A DNA stretch of 64,000 nucleotides from Plasmodiophora brassicae (lineage: Eukaryota > Endomyxa: Phytomyxea > Phytomyxea > Plasmodiophorida). Positions 55,026-64,000 of this stretch are shown here, piece after piece (within the stretch, counting starts at the first letter, position 1; the number at the start of each line of letters is the position of its first letter). The stretch lies in the NCBI GenBank assembly GCA_036867785.1, contig CP145418.1, forward strand, positions 372,001-436,000, given 5' to 3'. A model generated the notes under the pieces. That model did no database searches. It had not been told where the DNA came from and saw nothing but the letters and a program-made list of their open reading frames with translations. A program made the position numbers and the translations under genes.

Positions 55026-57948
55026 ATGCCTGTAGCGATGATCCTGGTGCTGGTGTGGTGGTTCGCCCAGGTGAAAGGCGGGGTGGGATTGGATGGCCAG
55101 GGTGCCTGCACCGTCGGGGAACTGTACGCCCTGGTGGCATCGGAGTCGGGCACCATTCGGACATCCTTCACGTCCATCGAGGAAGTTGTCGCCATTATGC
55201 GCGATCAGTGCGACACGTACGACGGCAACGACTTTGGGGAACTCCAGACCCGAACACAGATCAATTCGGTCGGGCTGGAAGATGCCGACATCGGCGCATG
55301 CGAGTTCTGACCAGGCTGGCCAGCCCCTGGACACCGACCCGAGACGCCTGTCCGAGGCCTGGGTCAACACCTGGATGCTGAACCGGGCGATCAACGCGTC
55401 TTGTCTCTCAGAGTACGTACTCGGCAGGGGGTCTTCCTACGTGCAGGACAACGCCATCCCGGCGCGGCTCGTGTTTGAGTCCACGTCCTGTATCTACAAC
55501 CAATCGTCGAACATCAGCGACATCTGCCGTACTGACTACCCCGCCTGTCCCCCATACAGCCAGGTTGTCACCCATCCCATTCGGGTCTGCTTGCATTGTT
55601 CCTTCCTGCCCAGCGCACCGCCCAATACATACTCCCAGGTCTCAGATTGGAACGCGGTGCATGGGCCGACTTGCCCAAAGTTTTGCCTGGATCCGGTACG
55701 CTACGATAACCTGATCGACAACTGGATCATGTCGTTCACGAAGCCCATCGACCTGTTTGTCGACGACATGTAACCATGGGATTGCCCTACAGCGATCCGG
55801 ATATGACAGTGAGACGACAGGCTGAATTCGTCGTACTGCAGCATGGCGGTGGCGTTGTACTTCTGGACACCAGGGGGGACGTCACGGTACGCTCCATCGC
55901 TAGCGTCGTACAACGTGACGATGGCGGATGCCATCGGGTATTCATTCCCGTTGTTCTGGCTGGACACAAACACGCCGATCGACCAGGCGAATGGGATCCT
56001 GTACACGCGCCCGTACCAGGACCCGGTCACCCGCCACACGATGATCACGCTCATGCTCCCAAAGTACTGATTGCACACTGCTGGACGAAAGCGCCGTTGA
56101 TTGCTGCATCCCAGGTACCTTGCAGGTGGCCGCTTCATTGGCATGTTCTGTGCCGACATGCAGCTGCACCAGCTGACGCCCGTTCTGGCATCATTCTCGC
56201 CGACGACGTCAAGCATGTCGATAATCACGATCAACGGGTTCGTCATCGTCGCGTTACCGTCCGTGTTGAGCGCGTTGTTCTGCCCCGGCCCCAACTGCGA
56301 CGCCAACGGCGTCTACAATCTGGCCCTGGGCGGGCAGGTCGCCAAACTGTCCCAGAGCCCGCTCGACGACGTCCGCACCGCTTCCCGTCTGATCGAGTCG
56401 CAGGCGATCGCGACCGTGACGATCCGTGCGGTCGCGTACTACGCCGTCAGCGTCCCGGTGGCCGGCATGGACCAATGGGTGCTGACCACGTTGGTGCCCA
56501 GCCACGAGATCGATAGAGCTGCCGTATGGCAACTAACGACAACGGATGCTGTTCTTGTTCTCGACAGCACCAGCAACGTCGGCCAGCGTTTCCGGGCCCA
56601 TCTGGCCAACAAGGGCCTGCACAGCACGATGTGGGTCGCGACGGTCCAGGCAGGAACGACAGCGATCGCCTCCGTCAATGGCACACTACCCGCGGGGGAA
56701 TCCACAACCATCTCGTACGACCTGGTCGGGGTTCGTGACAGCCGTGCCGCGTTCCTAACGATCGACGTCGCCGGTGCCGCCCGGGTCGGACCGACCTGCT
56801 TCCCCCCGCTCCAGGTGAAGATCCCGATCGAGCCGCAGACCATCTACGAAACCTTTGTCATGGACAGGGCCGTTATCCTATTGGTGCTGTCCACCTACGC
56901 CATCACGATCCTGTTCCTGTCCATCTGTGCACACGTCGTATGGCGTTTCAGGACCTGCACGATGATGAAGGCTAGTTCGCCGCGGTTTCTGATGACAGCG
57001 ATCGCGGGGGCGTTCCTGTTTGCAACCGCCTCGCTCGCGTTCGCCGTTCTGCCGACTCCGGACGCAGCTGGGCTGATAGTCTGCCAGGCGCGATGGTGGA
57101 TGACCACCTTTGGATTCGTCACAACGTTCTCCCCTTTGTTTTTGAAGACGTACCGCATCCACAAGGTAACGCCGACAACCCGTCGAGGTGTCCACCTAAT
57201 GCGTCTGTACAGATCTTCACGATGGTGAACGTTGTTTCGATGACGAACGCGTACCTGTTCCGTCGGGTGCTCGCTCTCGAAGCCATATTCCTGACCCTGC
57301 TCATTGTCCAAACAGCGGCGCCCAGTTTGCGCTCTGTTCCGATCGAGTTGACCGCCAGCGATATTCCAGCGCATGTCGACAACGCCGTTACCGTTCTGCC
57401 ACAGTGCACGTCGAACATGATGATTGTGTCGGTCGTGCTGATATCCGGGTATGCATTGACCGCCTGGGGAGCCATTGTAGCGGTTAGCGTTGCACCGGGG
57501 TCGGAGTCGTTGCCCGGGTGTACTGACCTGGCCTCTGTAGTGGAACGCGAGAGATGCACCGTCCGATTTCAATGAATCGACACACGTCGCATTCTGCATC
57601 ATCTCGATTGCGGTCTACGCGATCGTGATGATTCCGCTTCAGATGTTCATGGACGGGTCGCCGAACCAGCTCGCCATCGTCCGTGGCGCCGGCATCAACG
57701 TCGGCATGTACGTCGGGTGAACGACGCGCTCGCTGACGACGCTCCGCTGATTCGCCCCATACAGCCTGCTGTCGATGGGCGTCCTGTTCCTGCCTAAAAT
57801 GGACAAGATTGTCAAAGGCGAGCACAGCGGCCGTCTGAACCAGCTCGGCAAGGACGCCACCACGCCCGACCGTACCGCGACGGCGAATGCTGCGCGCGTC
57901 GCTGTTCACATCCCACAAGACATCGCAGCGGCGAACGCGAAACAGTGA
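55026..57948 (+). CDS. Class C (GABA-B/metabotropic-like) 7TM receptor with dCache-type ectodomain
   Basis: Seven exons (55026-55268, 55315-55769, 55821-56063, 56115-57165, 57213-57488, 57541-57716, 57765-57948), introns 46-52 bases, all phases consistent, give 875 residues. A signal peptide precedes an ectodomain of ~540 residues. Residues ~250-460 look like a double Cache sensor: a membrane-proximal helix, then GILYTRPYQDPVTRHTMITL, GRFIGMFCADMQLHQLTPVL and a second PAS-like lobe. A beta-rich juxtamembrane module follows. The 7TM region (~565-835) has class C hallmarks: ARWWMTTFGFVTTFSPLFLKTYRIHK, WNARDAPSDFNES and GVLFLPKMDKI. No Venus flytrap or cysteine-rich domain is visible. Likely a plasma-membrane receptor for a small nutrient-like ligand, coupling to G proteins. 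The first acceptor could be 55323 instead of 55314. Confidence 0.85.
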
Positions 57949-58081
57949 CTGCACCGCAAAGAGCCATTGCCACTCTGTCCGTCCCCTGAAAGACGTCAGA
58001 AGTCAGAACTGATCTGGTGAGGTCGGTCTATTTACGGCAGTGGCGGGCGACTGGCGTCGGGCAGACAGGCAGTGTTCGGAC

Positions 58082-58966
58082 ATGCCGTGGTGGCCGATCG
58101 ATGGCGTGCTTGGGTATGCGAGCGCGCTGTCTGCCCACTCGCTGGTCTTCACGATGATCGTCGCGCTGATTACCGTCGTCATCGTCCGGCGTGTACTGCG
58201 CCTGGTCGGATCCGGCCGGCGACCTCGACCGTTCGTTACTATGCGTCGACTTCACACGTAATTGTCGGCGCTACAACCGTGCGATCTAGGGTGTACCGCG
58301 GCGAACAGAACGATAAAGGCAAGTTCCACGGTAGAGGACGATTGCAATGTGCCAACGGGGACGTTTACGAAGGCCAATTCCGGAACGGGAAGTTCCATGG
58401 CGAAGGTACGTGCGACACAGTGGATCCGGGCAAGGGCATCTGATACCCGCGAAGGCATGTACAGGTTCAACGATGGCAAATCGTTTTATCGAGGGTCGTT
58501 CGCGCATTCCATGTTCGAAGGACAGGGCGAAGAGGTATGGATTAACAGGCTAGTGGATGAGGTTCCCTTTTGTAACTGGCAACCTGGTTAGGTGTATGGC
58601 GATTCAGGTGCGGTTTACGTTGGGCAATTCAAAGGGTCGAAGCGCCATGGTCGTGGTGATATGACGTACACGAGTGGAGCGAGTTACAGTGGCAAATGGG
58701 CGAATGGGTTGAAGCATGGGAATGGCACATACTGGTACGCGGGCAATGGCGGCAAGTTCATTGGCCATTTCGAGGACGGCGCCCGGAATGGCCCAGGTGA
58801 ATACATCTGCAAGGCGTTCCGTGTCGTCGGCAAGTGGACGAACAACGAACTTGATGCGGACGCCATCGTCTATGCGAAGAAGGGCTTCTCGTTGGACTCT
58901 CTCCAGGAGTTCGTCGGCCCCGGTAAACCTCTACCTTCCGATATTCGCCACCCGAGCAGTAAATAA
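58082..58966 (+). CDS. Membrane-anchored MORN-repeat protein
   Basis: Four exons (58082-58230, 58290-58405, 58455-58534, 58592-58966) with introns of 59, 49 and 57 bases give 239 residues. An N-terminal hydrophobic segment (LVFTMIVALITVVIVRRVLRLV) is followed by about six to seven MORN repeats, for example GKFHGRGRLQCANGDVYEGQ, GSKRHGRGDMTYTSGASYSG and GNGTYWYAGNGGKFIGHF. MORN repeats mediate protein or membrane contacts at the cortex in protists. The stop-transfer RRVLRLVGSGRRPRP places the repeats in the cytosol. It follows the receptor gene by 133 bases on the same strand. Confidence 0.85.
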
Positions 58967-59023
58967 CGCCAATCATCTGTATTGGGATGCGACACGCTAC
59001 TGAATGATGCATTGCTGTCGTTC

Positions 59024-59455
59024 TTGGCCGTCAGCCCTTACTTGCCCGTGCCACAGCTCCGCTAATACACGATCCTCACGATTCTGGGATCCACGTAGCA
59101 GGGCCTGACCATAGGTAGTCTTGCCAGGGTGGTTCTTGGCTTTCGGCGTTTGCGTACTCGTGCCACATCCACGCTGACGCGTGATCCTCACGATTCGGGG
59201 CTTCACGTAACACGCCCTGGCCATAGTCTGGCCAGGTTGGTTCCTGGTCGTCGGCGCTTACTTGTTCGTGCCACAGACCCGCCGATGCACGATCCTCACC
59301 ATACGGGGCTTCACGTGGCAGGGCCTGACCATCGTCTGGCCAGGGTGATTCTTGGCTGTCGGCGTTTACGTGCTCCTGCCACGCTCCCGCTAATGCATGA
59401 TCCTCACGATTCTGGGCTTCACGTAACACGCCCTGATCGTAGTCTGGTCGTGGTC
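59024..59455 (-). repeat. 108-base tandem repeat in the CYLD-like gene
   Basis: Units with a period of 108 bases (landmarks at 59132, 59240 and 59348) encode the C-terminal 36-residue repeats. A further, frame-displaced unit runs downstream to about 59000. The period is a multiple of three, so copy number can change without loss of frame. Confidence 0.85.
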
Positions 59456-60995
59456 GTCGCCCTGTTCGTCGCGGTCGGCGCCTTCGTTGCCTTATACCGC
59501 TCTGGAACGATCGCGAAATGTCGGCGTTTGCTTGCCTGTGCAACAGGTTCGCATTCTGGGCTTCACGTAGCAGGGCCTGACAGTAGTCTGGCAAGGTTCG
59601 CAAATCGATCAGCTCGTACATCAAGATGTATGCGTCGCGGTACACATGCGTCTCGCACGCTTCGTCAACGTCTTCGACTGGTGTCACGGCAGGATCGGCC
59701 ATGTCGTCGAACGAGAACCAATTTCCGTCCGCGTATCTAACGAACGTGATATAATGCCCGGATGTCAACGATCCCCCCAAGTGGCACACCGCTGATTTGA
59801 GCACCAGCATGTACCGGCAATCGTCGACGAATGCCGACGCGTCAATCGTAAATCTGGAGGCGTCGATATAGCAAGGAACTTCGACTCGTGCCCGGTTCTT
59901 GGAACGATCCCACGAATATCGTTTCAGGATAATCGGGATCATCATCGGCGCCTGCTCATCCCATTCCGCGTTTCTGTCTTGACAGATGAAACGATGGACC
60001 TGTTCGTCGGTAAGCACCCTTTCAGGGATCAGGCTTGACGTTGACAGCGCCGTGACATCAACGTCTTCGTGCTCATGCTGCCGTCGTACACGGACGGTGC
60101 CGCCGAAGAGATGCTCGAAAAGGATCTCAGTCAGGGACGAGGTTCCTGTCACTGGGGCCTCGAGGCAACGATCGTGAGACATACGGGCGTCGACGCTGCT
60201 ATCGGCATCGGCGCCATGGTGCAGGGTTTCCGCCATAGCGAGGAACGGGGCATCCAAGGTGTCCAGCAGCCAGCCGAAGAACTCAAAGGCGTCCATCTGC
60301 AGATCGATCTCGTCTGCTGTAAGAAACCTGCAGTCAACGAGCAACAGGCGGAACTCGTGGACGATGGCGCGAGGGACGGAAACGCCAGCGCGAATGATGT
60401 TAACAATCACGAGAAGCAGACGGCGTAGTCGATCACGAGACGAATCGGTCGGGATATGACGCGTTAGCAAAGAATCGTAAGAGGTGTCGGCAGCGAACAT
60501 TGAGAACAGGACGGCGTTTAAATAGCAGGAATTTGTGTCGTGCTGTATGCCTTGCAGCTTGGCGATCTGCGGATCGGCAAGAATACCGAATTCCTCCATC
60601 TGGAACGCGCTCAGAAGATGGATACCAAGGCCGGCATCGCCATCGGATAGAGCCACGATCTTGCGAGCTCGGCTAAGTGACAAGCAGCTGTTCGGATCGT
60701 TCATCTTCGACAAGACCTGCGCGGTGGCCACATCATTCACCTCCGACGTCTCATCAATCCGAAGCTCGCTCAAAAGGTCCGGAGTCGATTGCTCCATCGC
60801 TCCGGCGACGTCGCCGATACACGCCGTCCGAAGCTCGCTCAAAAGGTCCGGAGTCGATTGCTCCATCGCTCCGGCGACGTCGCCGATACACGCCGTCCGA
60901 AGCTCGCTCAAAAGGTCCAGAGTCGATTGCTCCATCGCTCCGGCGACGTCGCCGATACACGCCGATATTACAGCACATAACCCGAAGATGTACAT
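59076..60995 (-). CDS. CYLD-like ubiquitin-specific protease with internal repeats
   Basis: Single exon, 639 residues from the ATG at 60995. The Cys box GIQHDTNSCYLNAVLFSMFA carries the catalytic cysteine at 157. The His box GGSLTSGHYITFVRYADGNW carries histidine 414, followed by FSFDDMADP, which matches CYLD (peptidase family C67/USP-like). CYLD cleaves Lys63- and Met1-linked ubiquitin chains. No CAP-Gly domains are visible. The N-terminus has three 23-residue repeats (CIGDVAGAMEQSTPDLLSEL). The C-terminus has about four 36-residue repeats rich in Glu, Arg and Trp (GQGVLREAPNREDHASA). The first ~16 residues are hydrophobic and might act as a signal sequence. The last repeat unit is read in a different frame, so the protein ends mid-repeat. 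Confidence 0.88.
   Translation of the reverse strand: MYIFGLCAVISACIGDVAGAMEQSTLDLLSELRTACIGDVAGAMEQSTPDLLSELRTACIGDVAGAMEQSTPDLLSELRIDETSEVNDVATAQVLSKMNDPNSCLSLSRARKIVALSDGDAGLGIHLLSAFQMEEFGILADPQIAKLQGIQHDTNSCYLNAVLFSMFAADTSYDSLLTRHIPTDSSRDRLRRLLLVIVNIIRAGVSVPRAIVHEFRLLLVDCRFLTADEIDLQMDAFEFFGWLLDTLDAPFLAMAETLHHGADADSSVDARMSHDRCLEAPVTGTSSLTEILFEHLFGGTVRVRRQHEHEDVDVTALSTSSLIPERVLTDEQVHRFICQDRNAEWDEQAPMMIPIILKRYSWDRSKNRARVEVPCYIDASRFTIDASAFVDDCRYMLVLKSAVCHLGGSLTSGHYITFVRYADGNWFSFDDMADPAVTPVEDVDEACETHVYRDAYILMYELIDLRTLPDYCQALLREAQNANLLHRQANADISRSFQSGIRQRRRRPRRTGRRPRPDYDQGVLREAQNREDHALAGAWQEHVNADSQESPWPDDGQALPREAPYGEDRASAGLWHEQVSADDQEPTWPDYGQGVLREAPNREDHASAWMWHEYANAESQEPPWQDYLWSGPATWIPES
60759..60965 (-). 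repeat. 69-base tandem repeat (three units) in the CYLD-like gene
   Basis: Units 60759-60827, 60828-60896 and 60897-60965 are nearly identical (one or two visible substitutions) and encode the 23-residue N-terminal repeats. Such high identity implies recent expansion or gene conversion. Confidence 0.93.
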
Positions 60996-61248
60996 GGCCG
61001 CCCTGAAACGCGTTCCCAGACGCCTGATTGATCTGCGTGTTGTACCTTCCCAACGGCGATGGTTACCCAACCGTGCGTAATCCTCTGTGTCCTCGACTTC
61101 CAGCTCCCACGAACGCCGTGCGGACTGCGGGCGTGTCCGTCAATCCTTAGGGCGGCCATCCTATACCTAGTCGGCACAGTGTCTTGAATCAGGACTCATG
61201 ACCGCGGCCGCAATTCGGGACAGCCGGAGGGTAAAAAAACTCCGTCGG

Positions 61249-61400
61249 TACATTCGTAAAGTGCGCCCAGTGCATTCGTAAAACGTGCGTCTGGATTGAT
61301 AGGTTCCAGTGGCTTCGTGAAGTGCGTCAGTGCGTTCGTAAATGTGCGTCCGCACTCCGCCGTCCAGTGCGTTCGTAAAGGTGCGCAGTGCGTTCGTAAA
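61249..61400. repeat. Array of a 12-base motif upstream of the CYLD-like gene
   Basis: The motif tgc(a/g)ttcgtaaa, with one variant beginning 'tac', occurs five times at irregular spacing (about 61249, 61271, 61331, 61368, 61389). A partial copy (ggttcgtcc) lies at 61412. It begins about 255 bases upstream of the CYLD-like start codon. It could be a cluster of factor sites or a decayed minisatellite. Confidence 0.7.
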
Positions 61401-61620
61401 CTGCGTCAGTTGGTTCGTCCAACAGCAACAGGGATGTAAACTGTGACGTTACCTATGGAGGGATCTAAGCGCAAAAGCAACTGAGAAGGGTGGCGACATG
61501 GCACGTGGTGGCAAGAACACAGGAAGCGGCCGTCCTTCGAAAGCTGCTCTGGTGGGTCGTGATCAGCAGGTGAGGCAGCGTGAGGCCGCCTGGCTCAGCT
61601 TCTGTTTGTTGTAGACTGGG

Positions 61621-61670
61621 CCGCCCAACTAGGCCACGAGAGCAGCTGCTCTCGTGGCCTAGTTGGGCGG
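61621..61670. repeat. Perfect 50-base palindrome
   Basis: Two 25-base halves, starting ccgcccaactaggccacgag and its exact reverse complement, meet with no spacer. It could extrude as a cruciform or, if transcribed, form a perfect hairpin. A short frame beginning MARGGKNTGSGRPSKAAL (61499) ends just before it. Confidence 0.95.
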
Positions 61671-61679
61671 TCCGGTACA

Positions 61680-62800
61680 TTAACTGTCAGATATTCGGCC
61701 AGAAGCCAATAGACGTCGGCACGAATCCACCAGTACAATACCTTCAGAATTCGTCGCGCGTGCCAGCATGGACAAGCGAAAAGAACCGAAATGATTTTTC
61801 CATACCTCTGCAGAATCCCTTGGAATACCTCGAACGAGCAGTTCGACGCCTCGCTTCGCTACGTATCAGTAAACGATACTCAGGGACGACTGTACGACAT
61901 GGAGCTAAGCAGCAGCAGCAGCAGCACGACGAACGTTACAAGCGCTGCGACCTTCGATGCGAGCATCTTGCTAAGGCCACCAACGTGGATCCGACGTCCA
62001 TCCTGAAGCTGCGCGGAGCGTACAACCGCTACGTGGCGATCTTCGAGGACAGTGAAGCTCAGCAGCCGCGAGGACGCCGACTTCCCCCTCAAGGCATACG
62101 GCTGTGCTCATGTGTACGATGCGGCGGAACCCACTTCAAGTGATGCCGACTTAAAACCGACCACCGTCCAGGAGATCGAGACGCCTCTCAACAGCCTGAT
62201 ACACCAAGCACGCCTCAATGGCATGTCGCGCCAAGGGGGGTTGCACGCCTTCGACTCATCCTGCGACGACACGTCAACGAGTTCCGCACACAGCTTATTC
62301 AAACGGTCCCGTCAAGATCGAACCCGTGCACGGGTACCCAGCTCGAACCAGATGCTACACAGTACCGATGCAGCCCACGTTCGTATAACCCAAAGCAGAA
62401 GGAGATCCTCGACGAGCTGATCAAGATGCTATTGCGAAACAATCTGACCTACCTCATCACGATCTACATCTTCAGATGGGCAAGTCCCGTTCTCCTCGTC
62501 AAGAAACCGGACGGCAAGGGGAATCGCCTATGCGTCGATCTACGATGCCAGGTGAACGCGCGTACAGCCCCAACCGCATGGCCTATGCCAAACATAGAAG
62601 CGGCAAGTCGGAAGCTCGCTGGTATGACCTGGCTCCTCACTATCGACACGCACAAGGGGTTCCGGCTTATGCCCATCGCGAAAGAATGCCAGGAGATCTT
62701 TCGTTTATGACCGACGACGGCGTGTTCACACCTACCAAGAGCATCCAGGGCGCAACCTACTTGGCCATCCCGGTACACCGGGGCACCATTCGATAAGGTT
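61680..62800 (+). mobile_element. Fossil Ty3/Gypsy-type LTR retrotransposon fragment
   Basis: Bases ~62430-62800 encode the start of a Ty3/Gypsy reverse transcriptase, with ASPVLLVKKPDGKGN, CVDLR and TWLLTIDTHKGFRLMPI in order. The upstream ~700 bases (61680-62420) may be the gag-protease part of the same element, but no motif confirms it. The fragment is broken in several places, lacks recognisable ribonuclease H, integrase and LTRs, and looks old. Confidence 0.65.
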
Positions 62801-63208
62801 CTGCCGCAAATGCTGTGTGCGTATCGCCAAACTACTGTAGATATGTACGTCCGGTACCCTGGTTGCCGACCATCAACGCGGGTTCTTGACGATAGGTCTC
62901 GCGAGCATTTCTATCGTATTGCCGTCGACGGCTACCGGTAGGGGGAGTTCGCCAACTTGCGACCCGTTGATGCAAGCGACCAGCGGCGCTTGGCAGAATC
63001 CGATCGCGATTGTCGGTGGCGGGAAAATTGGGTTACCCGCGAGTGCCCGGGGGGTGGTGGCGCGCCGACGGCCAGGCCTGCGCATAAATGTTGGATGCGC
63101 CACTGTGGGGTGAGGTGAGGCGGACGGGATTGCAGTCCGCCGCCTCGGGCGCAGCGCGCGCATTTCATCGCGCGCCCGCCCGTCTCGGCTACGGCTGCAC
63201 ATGCACAA
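62801..63208. other. 5' flank of the E2F gene
   Basis: About 400 bases without a supported gene. Part is very GC-rich (63115-63190), including repeated gcgcgc and cgcccg runs near the E2F start, as expected of a promoter in this genome. Confidence 0.4.
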
Positions 63209-64000
63209 ATGGAGAGCCAGGCCGACAACTGCCTGAAATCGACGTCCATACTTGATTCGATGTCGGAAGTCAACCTGACCGCCTACAAGCGCAAGGAGAA
63301 ATCGCTGGCGCTGTTGGCGGCCCGGTTCCTTCGATGCTGTCCATCGCCGTCCGGAGACAGCGTCATCGACCTGAACGCGATGGCAAGCGAACTCGGTGTC
63401 GGAAGACGTCGTTTATACGACATTATCAATATTCGTCAGAAGCGACGTATCGTTGTCTGTTACTGCTCTGACCATCCCCTTCTTCTAGTTGAGACAATCG
63501 GGTGTGCGACTCGCGCCGGGAAGAACAAATACACCTGGAAACCTGATAAGGTCTGTCGCCCAAATTCGTGTTGATCTTCCCGGCGGCTGATGAGCTGAAC
63601 ATCGTCCAGATCAAACAAAAGCTGTCCAGGCTGCGTCATGTGGCGTATCAGCAATCCCGTACCGAAGCCGGAGAGATGCTTGTGAGTGATTTCGTGGCAC
63701 CGGCCCGCTATTGCAAACAATCTCAAGACGTTTTTCAGGCAGGATACCTTCGTGATGGAACGAGGCGATCGTTTTCCTTGGGGCAGCTCTGTGAACGATT
63801 CATTATGTTCCTGCACACCGAACCCGAAGGGATGGCCTCGCTCGAGGCGGTCGCTGACACGCTGTTCCCTGTTCAGGAAGGCAGTGACCCGTCGACATGG
63901 CAGGCCCGGAAGAGCTGCATTCGCCGTCTGTACGACGTTGCTAACGTACTGACTGCTGTCGGCGTCGTGCAGAAGGTGCACTCCTTACAAACACGACGTC
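63209..64000 (+). CDS. Atypical E2F (E2F7/E2F8 type) transcription factor, cut by window end
   Basis: At least four exons: 63209-63434, 63489-63550, about 63610-63681 and 63739 to the window edge. The first DNA-binding winged helix runs AYKRKEKSLALLAARFL, then RRRLYDIINI joined across an intron to LETIGCATRAGKNKYTWK. A second winged helix begins RRSFSLGQLCERFIMFL and contains CIRRLYDVANVLTAVGVV. Two E2F DNA-binding domains in one chain with no dimerisation domain between them define the E2F7/8 (plant DEL) class. These bind E2F sites without a DP partner and repress S-phase or endocycle genes. The acceptor of the second intron could instead be at 63594. The 3' part is missing. Confidence 0.9.

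Overview
The window looks like a stretch of nuclear DNA from a compact, GC-rich protist genome. Protein genes lie on both strands, often 40 to 500 bases apart. Most multi-exon genes are cut by very short GT-AG introns, usually 47 to 68 bases. The exon structures given here were deduced by eye from splice sites, reading-frame phase and continuity of conserved domains. The gene set (TTP-type CCCH protein, HUWE1-like HECT ligase, AGFG-type ArfGAP, LST8, EB1, CYLD-like deubiquitinase, atypical E2F7/8, class C receptor) fits an amoeboid or other Amorphea-like lineage. A DYW-type PPR protein and a GH3-family protein are also present. The species cannot be named from sequence alone.

Layout. 0-5 kb: a CCCH zinc-finger gene, a decayed NHL-repeat remnant, then a graveyard of mobile-element pieces, three of which occur as head-to-head inverted duplications. 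5-20.7 kb: a CH/coiled-coil/poly-proline/WH2 actin-type protein, a 1651-residue unknown protein, the tRNA-modification enzyme SUA5/YRDC, two tail-to-tail membrane-anchored polysaccharide deacetylases, an LRR protein and a dolichyldiphosphatase. 21-29 kb: the DYW PPR protein, p23 co-chaperone, a small unknown gene, an ER-type J protein, an AGFG-like ArfGAP and an RRM protein. 29.8-48 kb: the giant HUWE1/TOM1/UPL-type E3 ligase, ribosomal protein eL13, RUVBL2, GH3-like protein, EB1, LST8, a GNAT-like protein, an AN1 zinc-finger protein and a membrane RING-H2 protein.

48.2-54.6 kb holds the most novel feature. It is a cluster of five related genes with one decayed copy for small single-pass membrane proteins. 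They share one three-exon structure (intron phases 1 and 0), a conserved short ectodomain, a transmembrane helix, an arginine-rich stop-transfer stretch and, in two members, a PPxY-bearing cytoplasmic tail. I recognise no known family. Next to it are a 7TM class C receptor whose ectodomain looks like a dCache small-molecule sensor, and a membrane-anchored MORN protein. 59-64 kb: a CYLD-like deubiquitinase with internal tandem repeats at both ends, a motif array, a perfect 50-base palindrome, a fossil Ty3/Gypsy fragment, and the start of an E2F7/8-type gene with two DNA-binding domains that runs off the window.

The housekeeping genes cover protein quality control, ubiquitin signalling, translation and TOR signalling. 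The accessory part (48-59 kb) looks like a cell-surface sensing or recognition region that expands by tandem duplication.
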